64,000 bases of DNA from Dyadobacter sp. 676 (GTDB lineage Bacteria > Bacteroidota > Bacteroidia > Cytophagales > Spirosomataceae): assembly GCF_040448675.1 (NCBI RefSeq), contig NZ_CP159289.1, positions 620,001 to 684,000 of the forward strand, given 5' to 3'. Below are positions 44,626 through 55,629 of the stretch, one piece after another (within the stretch, counting starts at the first letter, position 1; each line of letters begins with the position of its first letter). The notes under the pieces are model-generated. The model was not told the origin of the DNA and ran no database searches. It saw nothing but the letters and a program-made list of their open reading frames with translations. A program made the position numbers and the translations under genes.

Positions 44626-45142
44626 ATGATTACCTGCCTGGTGGTAGCACTTCCCGCGCTGGTTTGCGACGTTACCGCTCAAAAAAAAAACAAGCCTGAC
44701 AGACCCCGAGGTGGCGTCGGTAGCGGTTGTAGCAAACCAGATCGACATTAATTATGCGGAAATCGCTGCGAAAAAGTCGAAAAATGCCGAAGTGCTGAAG
44801 TTCGCGGAGACCATGAAGCGGGACCACTCCGGCGTGATCGAACAGGCCGTAGCCCTGACAAAAAAACTCGGCGTGACGCCCAAGGATAACGACGTCAGCA
44901 AAGGCTTGCTGGCCGACGCCGCCAAGACCCGGAAGACACTTAACGGAAAGTCAGGCAAGGAGTTCGACAAAGCGTATATCGACAACGAAGTGGCTTATCA
45001 CAAGGCGGTTATCGATGCAGTTGAAAATCTGCTGATCCCTGAGACAGACAACGCTGAGCTGAAAAAGCTCCTGCAGAACGTATTGCCTGCTTTAAAGGCG
45101 CATTTGGGACATGCGGAAATGGTCCAGAAAAATTACAAATAA
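44626..45142 (+). CDS. DUF4142 family exported protein (frameshifted at A10 run)
   Basis: About 171 residues from ATG 44626 (or 176 from GTG 44611) if one A is removed from the A10 run at 44681-44690. The signal peptide (MITCLVVALPALVCDVTAQ) then joins LTDPEVASVAVVANQIDINY and the rest of a DUF4142 domain, a ferritin-like four-helix bundle: AKKSKNAEVLKFAETMKRDHSG, KEFDKAYIDNEVAYHKAVID, HLGHAEMVQKNYK. DUF4142 proteins are periplasmic, of unknown function, and often induced by stress. The stop overlaps the ATG of the cupredoxin gene (TAATG), so they are coupled. Confidence 0.8.
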
Positions 45143-45492
45143 TGACCAGATCGCAAGTTGCGGGCCTGGCGATCCTGTTACTGGCGACAGGCCCCATCGC
45201 GGCAGGCCGGATGGATATCGCGCCAGCGGAAAGCACTTCGCCCGTTGCCCGGAACCACGTAGTTGAAATTAAGCAAATGGCATTTAGCCCCGCCCATATT
45301 TCGGTGCAAAAAGGGGACCGGATCACCTTCGTCAATCACGATATTGTCGTTCACGACATTACCGAGGCAAACAAAGCCTGGCGATCGTCCCCGTTGCCGG
45401 TCGGGAAATCGTGGTCTTTAACTGTCAGGCAGAACGCGGATTATTATTGCTCGATACATCCGGTGATGAAAGGAAAGATTACCGTAAAATAA
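45142..45492 (+). CDS. Cupredoxin (plastocyanin/azurin-type copper protein)
   Basis: 116 residues with a signal peptide (about 1-21) and a single cupredoxin domain. Type 1 copper ligands are recognisable: His in the segment VNHDIVVHDITE and the C-x-x-H-x-x-M cluster in YYCSIHPVMKG, followed by the closing strand KITVK. It should be a small periplasmic electron carrier. It is translationally coupled to the DUF4142 gene upstream and is followed by an ECF sigma gene, a set that suggests a redox or stress-responsive operon. Confidence 0.88.
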   Translation: MTRSQVAGLAILLLATGPIAAGRMDIAPAESTSPVARNHVVEIKQMAFSPAHISVQKGDRITFVNHDIVVHDITEANKAWRSSPLPVGKSWSLTVRQNADYYCSIHPVMKGKITVK

Positions 45493-45650
45493 ACCACCCT
45501 GTCAGAGCCTGCCCGTTTGCAGCGGCGGGCTCTGATGTTTTTGAAATCGGGGCCAAGGGAAAAGTGGAATTAAAAAATGCCGGGTTCGCGTTTTATGGTC
45601 ACCGTTTTCCCGGATTTAATACTTCATTGTCAGATATTAAACTTAATGAA

Positions 45651-46298
45651 ATGGCATATTCCGATCAGATCGCGCCGGTTTCTGTTTCCGATGAAGAAAT
45701 CATCATAAGGATATTGCAGGGAGAAAAGAATCTCTATGAAATTCTCATACGTAAGTTTAATCTCCGGCTGTTTCGGATTTGCATGTCCATCCTGAACGAC
45801 GACATGGAAGCGGAAGATGTAATGCAAACCACCTATTTAAACGCCTATCTTCAGTTGCCGAATTTCCAGGGCAAATCCAGCTTCGGCACCTGGCTTACGA
45901 GGATCGCGATCAACGAATGTCTTTTACACCGAAAGCAAAAGATAAGATCCGACCAATTCCTGGCCATGCACGCTAACCATGAACATCACGGCGAAACGCC
46001 ATTAAAAGGACTTATGAACGAGGAATTAAAAGTCGTACTGGAAAAGGCGGTCTCCAACCTTCCGGAAAAATACAGGCTTGTATTTGTCATGCGGGAAGTC
46101 CAGGAAATGAGTGTCCGCGAAACCATGGAGGTGCTCGATCTGGCCGAATCCAATGTCAAAGTCCGCCTGAACAGGGCTAAGGAAATGTTACGCGCCGAGC
46201 TGAGTAATTACTATAAACCCAGCCAGTTGTTCGATTTCAATCTGGTCCGCTGTGACAGAATCGTGAAGGCGGTCCTTGGCAAAATTCAGGAATACTGA
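45651..46298 (+). CDS. RNA polymerase ECF sigma-70 factor
   Basis: About 215 residues from ATG 45651; the frame is open for 80 codons further but that part overlaps the cupredoxin gene and lacks sigma features. Region 2: EILIRKFNLRLFRICMSILNDDMEAEDVMQTTYLNAY, followed by FGTWLTRIAINECLLHRKQK. Region 4: LPEKYRLVFVMREVQEMSVRETMEVLDLAESNVKVRLNRAKEMLR. It belongs to the RpoE/SigW-like ECF group. No anti-sigma gene is adjacent, so its control is unknown. It may autoregulate the DUF4142-cupredoxin operon upstream. Confidence 0.9.
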   Translation: MAYSDQIAPVSVSDEEIIIRILQGEKNLYEILIRKFNLRLFRICMSILNDDMEAEDVMQTTYLNAYLQLPNFQGKSSFGTWLTRIAINECLLHRKQKIRSDQFLAMHANHEHHGETPLKGLMNEELKVVLEKAVSNLPEKYRLVFVMREVQEMSVRETMEVLDLAESNVKVRLNRAKEMLRAELSNYYKPSQLFDFNLVRCDRIVKAVLGKIQEY

Positions 46299-46324
46299 TT
46301 TTCCACCCGTGGCCGGCCCGTTTC

Positions 46325-46795
46325 TTAAAAGAAGATATATCCATGTTCTTTTACTTCCGGTTGCATTCTTTCCGACTGCGTCATGAGCTCATCGGCCATT
46401 TTTTTCATTTGCCTGCGATGTTGATGAATGATCTCCGTGTTAATATTCGAATCCTCTGCAAGATCGAGTAATATTGCGTGCTCGGCGGCGATTTGCCGGT
46501 GGGCAATCGCGATTTTTCTGAGTACCGCGGCTATGTCGTCCCTTCCGTCCACACCGACGCCCACATTCGTCTCGGGGCGTATATGGTACATATCCGCCAT
46601 GCAACACCGAAGTCCGTCATAGAAATTGGCCATCTCCTTTTTCAGAAGCGAACAAATCATATAATCCCTGCTTAAGAGCTTTCTGAGATGGAAAGGGATT
46701 TCGCCGCGCATGGCGGCTATTAACATCGTTTGCTGGGTTTTATACAGACGCCAGATCTTTACAACTTGTTTCACGATCGCTTTCACGTTTTCCAT
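46325..46795 (-). CDS. Hypothetical helical protein
   Basis: About 156 residues from ATG 46795 (the longer frame to 46978 has no features). It looks all-helical: VKAIVKQVVKIWRLYKTQQTML, LLSRDYMICSLLKKEMANFYDG, then a long amphipathic C-terminal half with many Ala, Glu and His (RKIAIAHRQIAAEHAILLDLAED, IIHQHRRQMKKMADELM). The charge and helix pattern resemble ferritin-like or PA2169-type bundles, but no motif confirms it. It is convergent with the sigma gene, 26 bases apart. Confidence 0.5.
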   Translation of the reverse strand: MENVKAIVKQVVKIWRLYKTQQTMLIAAMRGEIPFHLRKLLSRDYMICSLLKKEMANFYDGLRCCMADMYHIRPETNVGVGVDGRDDIAAVLRKIAIAHRQIAAEHAILLDLAEDSNINTEIIHQHRRQMKKMADELMTQSERMQPEVKEHGYIFF

Positions 46796-47143
46796 GATCG
46801 GTTGATGTTTACATGAATGGATAATACCTGTCAGAACTAACCTGAAATTCAACGCATCGAACCAACAACGATCCAAACATCCATCGCGCCCGCAAGCATG
46901 TAAAATCTTCCTGTTGGCCGGGCTCGGCATCGGCTCACCCGATGTATCCGCAACCCGCTGCATTCCAGGAAGAAACACAAAATAATTATGCCAAAATACA
47001 AAAAAAATAAGCCGCCCACGGATGAATCATCACACCGGATTACCAGGTCGTTTTATCTGGTAACCCACCAATGCGACTTTCCAGACATCGACTGCCGTGA
47101 AAAGAGAGGCGATCATTTACCGATAGGCGATATACGTAAACTT

Positions 47144-47189
47144 CGCTGTATCGAGGCTTCGCCCGTACGGATGGAGCCTCGATACAGCG
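47144..47189. repeat. 15-bp perfect inverted repeat
   Basis: Arms 47144-47158 and 47175-47189 around a 16-base loop, no T-run. It lies between the hypothetical helical protein region and the end of the beta-helix gene and could be an intergenic REP-like hairpin or a weak terminator of the long minus-strand operon. Confidence 0.6.
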
Positions 47190-47213
47190 AGAAACACCGC
47201 CGCGGTGGTCATC

Positions 47214-50200
47214 CTACTTTTTGAATACCCTCAACGATAGGCCATCACCGAACATGATAAAATAAATACCGGATTGAAGCGCTCGAATATCCACGTATTC
47301 TTCGTCGGACCTGAATTTCCATGTTTTCAGATGTGACCCGAATTGGTCAACCAGCGTCGCGGTGGTACCCGCCGCTCGCGGTCTTTTGATCCGGAAGCCC
47401 TGATCAGCCGGATTAGGATATACAATTGCAGGCCTGTGATCCGGTATTTTCAGGTCGATGATCTTGCTGTAACTTTGAGAGCCGTTCCATTCCGAGATTA
47501 GCAAACGGTAGTAAAGCACAGCACTGCCCAGCGGCGGGTGATGACGGAACATGTAACTGGTTTCGGCTGCCTGGGTAGCCGCCACCGTTCCCGCGTGATG
47601 AAAATCCCGCCCGTTGGTACTGTACTGAATGTGATAGGCCTCGATATGCTCCTGCTCCACGACCCGCCAGTCCAATGTGACGGCACTTTCCGCTCCTACC
47701 GACCCGCCAAACGATACCAGCTTCACAGGTAGCGGGCTTGCTACCGAACCGATGAAGAAACCGCTGAAACCGTCGACGTTGAAACTAACTTCCCAGCGTT
47801 GCTTCGCCTCGTCCCAGAGGATATTGCCATCGTCCGGGTCGATTACCGACGGAGCGCCGTGAAAATCGACCGGCTTGCTTCCTGCCGTGCCCGCATATCG
47901 GAACACGCGGAGGTTACTTTTGTTGGCCGCATCGGAGGCGTTAGCGGGAAGCGGACCGGAAGGAAGTTGTTCACTGAAACGATCAAACTCTTCTTGTGTA
48001 AAATAGAGTGTCATCCGGGCTGACCCGCCTGCAGGACCATTGAAAAGGTAATGTCGCTGGACGTAGGGAGAGCCCTTGTGGAAAGCCACTTCTGCATCGA
48101 TGTCTACCCGGGCCGTCACGCTGCCCGACAACGGAGTGTTTCCGGCGGGTTCCAGCCGTGCAACCAGCCGGCAGGCTTCGTCGTTAGCCCAAAAGTCGGT
48201 GACCCTGATGACCGTCCTGGTGCTTTGGTCGCCATTTTTTGCCAAAGCATCGGCCGCTGTCGGAAGCGTTCCCTGGTATTCGAATGCCCCCAAATCGACG
48301 AGCAGATGCGCCGTTCGGATGTTACCGTCCGAGTCGTGTGCGGCATTTCCGGCAAATAACGCATTGTTGCCCTTGTTCACCGCCGGGCTACATGCTTGCA
48401 AACGATAATCGCCGCCATTGCCGGGCGCGAGGTCATATCCCACCGGGGCCACAAAGCCAGGGTTAACAGTTCCCGGAATATTACCCGGTCCGACCGGCTG
48501 GTCCTCGATCAGGCTGTAAGCCAGCACGGGACTACTACCGCCTTCGTTGCTGATGCCCGAGCGGTTGCCGTAAACGATGGTATTATGAATGACCGGCGAA
48601 GCATTGACATTATTGAATATCCCCGCCCCATCATCGGCGTCATTCCCGGCGATCGTACAGTTAATGATCCGGGGCGAAGATCCGTTTCTGTTGTAAATAC
48701 CGCCACCAGTATATTCGGCGGCGTTACCGGTGATCTGGCAGTTAACCACCAAAGGCGACGACTGCTCGTCGTTGTACATCCCCGCGGCGTAGTTCGCATA
48801 ATTATTCCGGATGATGAGATTGGCAAACCGGAGTTTTGAGCCTATGCCATTTCGTCTGCTAAAAATGCCGCCTCCGTAGTTCTGCGGCAGGTCGATGCCG
48901 TTGTACCTGGTGCTGCCTCCGCCGTCAGTATAGCTGTCCGTGATCACAAACCCATCGACCTCGATACTGTCCGCATCGGCAGGAATTCCCGCGATCACCA
49001 TTACATGATAACTGTTGTCGGTCGCCGAACCTGCGTCGCCTATTGCCCCGCTCAGGATCGTGCGGTTGACCGCCAGGTTTCGTTGGCCCGTACCGGCGTC
49101 GTATCCGCCAAAGATCTTAATGCCCCCGCGATCGATATGGAAAGCACTTTCCCGGTTTGTACCCGAAGCAATGCCGGTCGGATAATAGGTGCCTTTTGCG
49201 ACCAAAATCGTATCGACACGGGTATCGGCGTTCGCGAGGGTTAATGCATGGGACAAAGTTTTGAATGCTGTTCCCCAGGAGGCGCCATCGTTATTATCGT
49301 TCCCTCCCGCTGCATCCACATACAAAACCTGAATGACGGCTTCCGCATGTTGATTTTCAAAAGCACCCATGTCGATGGACGGGCCGAACGAACGCGGGTT
49401 GCCAGCCAAATCCCGGTCGCTATTCAGATTGCCCCCTGCCGTGGTGTAAGCATTATCGCTTCCGGTATTGCGGGCGGGACTTGAATTGGTCAGATGCAGA
49501 AAATTGGCGTCTGCCGGGGCGATAGATGCGAACCCGGGGTCGGTATCGATGTTACCACCGCCATCCACACCTCTGAGGTCGTCCCAGTTATCGCTTCCGC
49601 CCCAGTTGGCCACCAGGCTGTTTGTAATAACCGGCAATTGATCCCCCATACTGTAAATGGATGCTTCGGGACTATTGCCGACCCCGGCCGACTCATTGCC
49701 CCAAATGATTGTATTGGCTACTGTAAGCGGGGCCTGCACATTCAACAAGCCTCCGCCGACAAACTCGCTACCGGCATTGCCCTGGAATGTGCAGTTGGCT
49801 ACAACAACGGGCCCGCCCAACCCGCTCATCATGCCTCCCCCCCATTTGTGCCGTGTTGCCCGACACGATGCTATTGACGATCAGGACAGAGGGGCACGAT
49901 TCGTTGATGATTCCGCCACCTTGCGGAGAATTGTTCGCCATGATCCGGCTTTGCCTGATCGTCACCGTAGCGCGATCGTTTCGCATAGCGCCTCCCCGCT
50001 GATCTGCCCTGTTTCCCTCGAAAATACATTTTGAAAAAAATACCTGAGTCTCCCCATTGAACAACCCGCCACCATCCGCCTCGACAGAATTTCCTGAAAA
50101 ACCACACCCGTTCAGTGTGATCAATCCTCCGCCATTGAACATGCCGCCGCCATTCCGGGCAGTGTTTTCGATGAAGGTAGTATTGGTGATGGTCGGATTA

Positions 50201-51243
50201 CTTCCCTGGTTCGACATTCCGCCCCCTGCATCGGCCGTATTACCTGTGAACCTGCAATCGGTAAAGGAGGAATTGGACTGCATGTTGGCAACGCCTCCCC
50301 CAAAGGATAATGCGGTATTACCCGAAAACACACAGTCGTTGAATAGCGGGCCCGCGGTATAATTGCCCGCGCCCGCACCGGTTTCAGCCGCATTTGAATG
50401 GAACGTACAACCTGTGAACGTCGGCTCCGAAGCTGAGCCGAAAATCATCGCCCCTCCACTCATACCTCCCGTGTTCCGGTAAAACAGGCTATTTTTTACC
50501 GACGGCGACGAGTTAGCCAAATACATTCCGCCGCCCGCCGACGCGATGACAAACTGCCCGTTCACTGCCAGCGGGTCCTCCATGGTTTCGTCGGCATTGC
50601 CGCCGGAAATCGTAAAGCCATCGATAATGCCCGTTCCGACTATCCCTCCCGCCACAACCACATGGTGTACGTTTTCCGCATGATTTTCGAAATTGTCGGG
50701 ACTGTCATTTCCTGACAAATCACCGTTCAATACCGTACCGAGGCCCGGCGAAGCGACATTGGGAAGTATACGCGCATCATCGAGGTCTGCAATCCCAGCC
50801 GCCGGATCGAACCCGCCGTAAAGCTGCACGTCGCGTACCATGACGAAGCCATTGTTTTTGCCGCCGTCGGTGGTGTAAAACCGGTCGTCTATGTGATAGG
50901 CGGGCAAATATTTTCCTTTCGCGACGAAAATACGAAGCGGGTTCCCGCTGCTCCATCCGTGGTCGCCGCCGGCATATTCCGCTCTGGCCCACCGGAGGGC
51001 ATCTGCGAGCTGAGGGACCGCATTGGCCCAGGAATCCCCGGCACCGGTGTAGCCGCTGGCCCCGGTATTCACATGGATATCGACATACAGAATGTTGTTC
51101 GCGCCGGGGGAAATCTCCTGCCCTAATACAGTGGTATGAAGAAATATAATTCCCTGACAATACAGGAAAATTGTCCATAAGGCCCGGCGACCGGTAACGA
51201 AACCATCGCGGCCCATCGATATAATTTGTAGAAGTTTTTCCAT
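47214..51243 (-). CDS. Large secreted parallel beta-helix protein with T9SS domain (one frameshift)
   Basis: About 1342 residues if one base is removed from the C7 run at 49837-49843; the two halves otherwise read in different frames, NTAQMGG into GMMSGLGGPVVV. A signal peptide (residues 1-42) is followed by LYVDIHVNTGASGYTGAGDSWANAVPQLADAL and many right-handed beta-helix turns (repeats like NCTFQGNAG, GGGIYNRNGSSPRIINC), then a second ASWGTAFKTLSHAL block, and a C-terminal type IX sorting domain (AIVYPNPADQGF to the end). Such choice-of-anchor proteins are surface-exposed and may bind or process polysaccharide. It ends the operon that starts with the sensor kinase. Confidence 0.82.
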
Positions 51244-51304
51244 AGCACTGCAAAGTGAATCAATTAGCGGTTGCTACGGTATCCCTCTTTTGGGGGGGGG
51301 GAAG

Positions 51305-51925
51305 TTATTTGTATTTCCGGCTAATGAGCGCGTGGCGGCTGTTTACCTGAAGTTTTTCGTAAATGTTTTTGATGTGGTATTTAACGGTTTCCAGGGAAAT
51401 GCCCATTCGAACGGCCACTTCCTTGTTGGTCAGGCCCTCTTCAATCGCCATGACGATCTGGGACTCGCGGGGTGTCAGATTTTCGGACAGTTGACCTGCA
51501 TTTTTGGGATTGAAATACTCGACCACCTTGCGGGCTATTCCGGGAGACATCGGCGCACCGCCTTCGTACAGCGAGGCTACCGCTTCTTTAATCTGCGATA
51601 ATGGAGTTTGTTTCAATAGATAGCCGGTTGCACCATTGCATAATGCCTGGAAGATCCGGCTGGCATCGTCGTAAACCGTGAGCATCATCACGCCGCATTT
51701 GGGCGCCCGCCGTTTGATACGCGGAATACCCCTGATACCCGACTCGCCCGGCAAGCCGATATCGGACAAGACAATATCCAGGTAGATCGTCTCATGCCAA
51801 TGTTCAAAAAACGACTCTACCGATGGAGCCGATAACAAAACGGAAATACCCGGCTGGTTTCCGAGATAATGCCCCAGCATATTCCTGATCTCGTCGTCGT
51901 CTTCAATAATGCCCAATCGTATCAT
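51305..51925 (-). CDS. NarL/LuxR-type response regulator
   Basis: 206 residues. The receiver domain has the acidic pocket (IIEDDDE, residues 8-11), the phospho-acceptor Asp55 in LSDIGLPGE, and Lys near 105 (YLLKQTP). The C-terminal LuxR helix-turn-helix reads LTPRESQIVMAIEEGLTNKEVAVRMGISLETVKYHIKNIYEKLQVNSRHAL. It is 30 bases downstream of the sensor kinase, which is its evident partner, and 60 bases upstream of the beta-helix protein, its likely target or fellow operon member. Confidence 0.93.
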   Translation of the reverse strand: MIRLGIIEDDDEIRNMLGHYLGNQPGISVLLSAPSVESFFEHWHETIYLDIVLSDIGLPGESGIRGIPRIKRRAPKCGVMMLTVYDDASRIFQALCNGATGYLLKQTPLSQIKEAVASLYEGGAPMSPGIARKVVEYFNPKNAGQLSENLTPRESQIVMAIEEGLTNKEVAVRMGISLETVKYHIKNIYEKLQVNSRHALISRKYK

Positions 51926-51955
51926 TGTACAAATTTAGCCTGCAACTTTTTCAGT

Positions 51956-54900
51956 TTACATCCCCCTTTTGGGTGGTATCTCGAAAACAACGCAAAAGAC
52001 GCCGCCCGTATCGCTCACCGAAAGCTTTCCGCCGACCTTCCCCGCGCGTAATTCCATATTTTCGAGTCCCCGCCCACCCTGGCGATCGCCCATAGAAACC
52101 GCCTTTTCGGGGTAGCCGTTGGATACGACAAGCCGGAGAACCGGTGCAACCTCCAATGCAATGAGAATTTCGGACCCGTCGCTATACTTGATGGCGTTGA
52201 TGAGGGCTTCTTTAAAAATCAGAAAGAGATTCTGCCGGACGGCCTGGGAAACCTTGCCCGATTCAACGTCCGCACCTTCCTCGAACCGGTAACTGAAATC
52301 GAGCTCGTCCCTGAGCCGGTACACATAATCCTTCATCCGGATCACCAGGTCTTTCATAGTATCAAACCGCGAGTCGATGGACCATACCATGTCGCTCATC
52401 GTCAGAAGGGCCTGCTTGCTCGTATCGGCGATCAGTTCCAGCTGCTTGCCTTGCCTTTCTGCGTCCTCCCGTGTACTTGCCAGCGGAGTGCCGCCCAGCG
52501 GAGTGCCGCCCATGGGGACGCCCACCAAAGCATTGGCCTGAAAATAAATCCGTGTAAGCGAACTCCCCACTTCATCGTGCAGGTCGGCCGCGATGCGGTT
52601 ACGGATATCCTGCTCACGGCGGATTTTGGCAATGCGGCTACGGTACCATAGCATGACGATCGCTCCGGCACCAAGGGCGAGCAATCCACGGAACCACCAG
52701 GTCTGTGAAAAGTGGGGCTTCTTGATGACCGTCACCGTGTTCAGCTTGTTTTCCAAACCGAAGCTCCGGGTCCGTAAATTGAGTGTGTACTTCCCCGGCG
52801 ACGGCTCGATGAGCGAAATAAATTGCCCCTGGACAAGTTGCTCCCAGTCTCCCGTATTGAGGGAGTATGTTACCTCGCTGTTGGCACGGTAATTACCGGG
52901 TGTGCCCACATACAATGCGGTAAGGCTCTGGTTATGGTCGAGCGACAATTGCTTCTGTCCGTGGTATGGCCAGGTGTAGTCCCTGGCCCGCTGTCCAGCC
53001 TTGCCGGTGGAGATATGAATCTCGGCCACATAGCTTTCCGGTTGGTCATTCCTGTCGAACCAATCCTGGTTCATATCCAGAACCGTATAACCCATTAACC
53101 CTCCCACATATACGCGCTTTCGCACCTTGTCCACCGCGGATGCGCCCGAATTGAACTCCGATTGGCTCAGCCCCTCGGCCGTGCCGATCCGCCGTACCCG
53201 GAAGCTTGCGTCTACAAGGTTCAGTCCGTCGGCGGTACCCAGGACCATCACACCGCCAACCCGTTCCAGACTGTAAACCAGGTTATTGCTCAACCCATTT
53301 TCCGTGGTTAAATGCATTACTTCCCTGCCATCGCTGCCGATCGCCACCAGTCCACCGCCCTGCGTGGCGATCCACCACTTATCGCCGTCGGCAATGACTT
53401 TGTAAACACCCATATTGCCGGACTTCGGATATTTTTTCGTCAGCCTTCCGCGATTTAGTTCAAAAAGGCCGAGGTTGGTGCTCAGCAGCAGACGTTCTTC
53501 TGAAAGTCGCCGCATATGCCGGATCTGCAAATCGAGGGCGTGGGGCGAGCCCCCCCGTTAGTTCGTAACGGTCCAGTTGCCGGCTTTTTTTATCGAGCAG
53601 CCATAGCCCGTTCATTCCGCCGATCAGAAAATCGTCGGGTGTCTCGGCCAGGCACATGACGTAAATGGGGAGGTGTGCAGTATACTTTGCCTGTGCATTG
53701 GGCGAAAGGCTATATTTTAATGGTTCGATCCTTCTCTGGCGCCGGTTGAATACTTTCAGGAACCCGCCTTCTGTGCCTACCAGTAGTTCATTATCGTTCA
53801 TCGGCAGCATCGTGTAGGCATGCTTCAATTCGGGAAACACAAATGTTTTTCCACCAGGTTCCAAATACCCTGCCCCGTTATACGTTCCGTAGAAAAGCGA
53901 GCCATCCGGATAAACATGAATGCCCCTTGTGCTCTTGTTAGGCCCGGCGTTTGTAATACTCAGTGCCGAAAGGCCTTTTGTTTTAGGATAAGCGACAAAT
54001 ATCCCTTCTTCCGTTCCCAACACAATTTCTCTCTTTGAAATCTGCGCTGCCACAGTCCTGAACTTACGTTTTGTCGGAATTCTCAACTTCTGACGCAACC
54101 GCAAGCCAGGGTCCGTTATATACAATGCGTCGTCCTCGGCGTAAATGTGCATGTCAGCCCCCTCTTTCATGACAAAATACTTGTCGGCCGACAGCTCAAA
54201 GCCCCGCGGCCTCATTTGCCGCCCAAACCCTTCCTCCAATTGGAAACCGATATCGCCCGGAACATCCACAAACAGGGTATCCCCATGTCCTAAGAGGGTC
54301 CTTACATAGCTGTCCTGGCCCGTCAGCTTCCTGATTTGTGTGCTATACCTCCGCATCGGATCAATGGACAGCAGGCTACCGCCGGTGGTACCGATCCAGA
54401 TTTTATTTTTCCAGAGTGTCATGCCACGGGGAGACAATTTATTACTGGATTTCCTGCCAAGCTCGAACAAATCGTCCACACGAACGAACCGGCTCCCTTT
54501 CACGAGCAGCAAATGCCCGTTTTCATAGCCTATCACAATCGTTGAATCGGAGAGCTCAGTCATCGAAAACACCGCACGGTCCTCGACCGGCGGAAGTAGC
54601 GGCGAAGCCACCGGATGCACTTTCCAGGTCCTTAGGTCGAGATAGCTGAGGTTGGCATTACCCGCCATCCACAGCCTGTCGTGGCGATCGATGAGGATGT
54701 GCTGCGGCATATCGGCCGTATGCACCTGATCTGCGATGGTCCTTAGAACATTGAGCGACCGGTAGCCATCGTACCGGTATATTTCGCCATTCGTCAGAAA
54801 CCACACGAACCCTTTGCTATCCGTAGCTACATCTTTAATCAGGACCTCATCGCGATCAGGGAAAAGTTTGAGTTTGGTGATCGCGTAATCCTGCCCCGAT

Positions 54901-54980
54901 GCCGGTCTGGACAAACCTTCCACCCATATTCCGAGAAAAAAGATAACTGGCCGTAACCATCTTACGCTGCAAATACCCAT
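51956..54980 (-). CDS. Propeller-type sensor histidine kinase (one frameshift)
   Basis: About 1007 residues when one base is removed from the C7 run at 53550-53556 (ELTGG then ALDLQIRHMRRL). It has a signal peptide (1-28), a periplasmic propeller of about 12 blades from VLIKDVATDSKGFVWFLTNG onwards, a YYY-type domain (SEVTYSLNTGDWEQLVQGQFISL), one membrane helix (WWFRGLLALGAGAIVMLWY), a HisKA_3 domain with the phosphorylated His in ADLHDEVGSSLTRIYF, and a HATPase domain (EALINAIKYSDGSEI, GRGLENMELRAGKVGG). Ligand sensing outside the inner membrane is passed to the NarL-type regulator encoded next. This type is common beside polysaccharide-use loci. Confidence 0.82.
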
Positions 54981-55217
54981 AACGTGTTTAACCGTGGAAT
55001 GTAACTTCCGGTTAAACTAGAAAATTCCGGGCGGTTTTGGCTATATATTCAGGGATATTTGAGTCATATTCCCGTCGAGAGCTCCCGCGAGGTAGCTTAC
55101 TGCTTGCCAATGGAGATGTCTGCAAAGAATTCCATTTTTTAGCTTCCAGGGCTTGTGAGAGTTTTCGATACAAAATATTTACATACCTCATTATCAGTTA
55201 ATTAACTAAGGCAAGAA

Positions 55218-55247
55218 CCAAATAAGATACAAAAATTATTGGTTTCT
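55218..55247. repeat. 30-base direct repeat, first copy
   Basis: This sequence, covering the end of the Fic remnant, recurs at 55600-55629 with about three mismatches. Confidence 0.7.
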
Positions 55248-55560
55248 GTTGAGTATACTTATGATGAGATTTTTTACTGTCTCCATCTCTTCTGGCTTAC
55301 TGGCTGCGGCAAAAAGCTTAAGGCTGGCAAGGGCTTCGTTGCTAATTATCGGATCGCTATTATCAGACATCAATAAATTGTCCCTTTCCAAGAATAGCAG
55401 GAAGCATGCGTGGCAATACGCTTGTTGCCATCTACGAAGCTATGATTCTTAATAATCAGTTACAGCAAAGTCGCAGCCTTTTCTTCGATCGATGGGTAAA
55501 GCCTTCGTCTGCGAAACCTTACCGATTTGTGCAATAGCACTTCAAAAACTCCCATCTTTT
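55236..55560 (-). pseudogene. Fic/Doc family C-terminal remnant
   Basis: On the minus strand the motif HSFVDGNKR (55418-55444) is the Fic core, preceded by RLYPSIEEKAATLL and followed, in another frame, by FLERDNLLMSDNSDPIISNE and the rest to NRNQ. A stop (TAA, 55460-55462) interrupts the chain before NHSFVDG and a missing base separates the motif from the C-terminal part. The two lesions are not in homopolymers, so this is a genuine pseudogene. The N-terminal half of the domain is not seen. Confidence 0.75.
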
Positions 55561-55599
55561 TTCTTTTCCAAAGACCGCTGAACTACGCAACACAGAAAA

Positions 55600-55629
55600 T
55601 CAAATAGGACACAAAAATTATTGGTTTCT
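55600..55629. repeat. 30-base direct repeat, second copy
   Basis: Near-identical to 55218-55247 in the same orientation. Together the two copies bracket the Fic remnant, as expected after tandem duplication or a short-homology recombination. The rest of 55640-56085 holds short open frames but no recognised gene. Confidence 0.7.

Noticed and set aside
45411..45650. N-terminal extension of the second ECF sigma factor
   Set aside because: It overlaps the cupredoxin gene, lacks sigma features, and a good ATG occurs at 45651.
47144..47189. Attachment site or transposon end at the 15-bp inverted repeat
   Set aside because: No transposase, integrase or target duplication is nearby; it is simply a hairpin.
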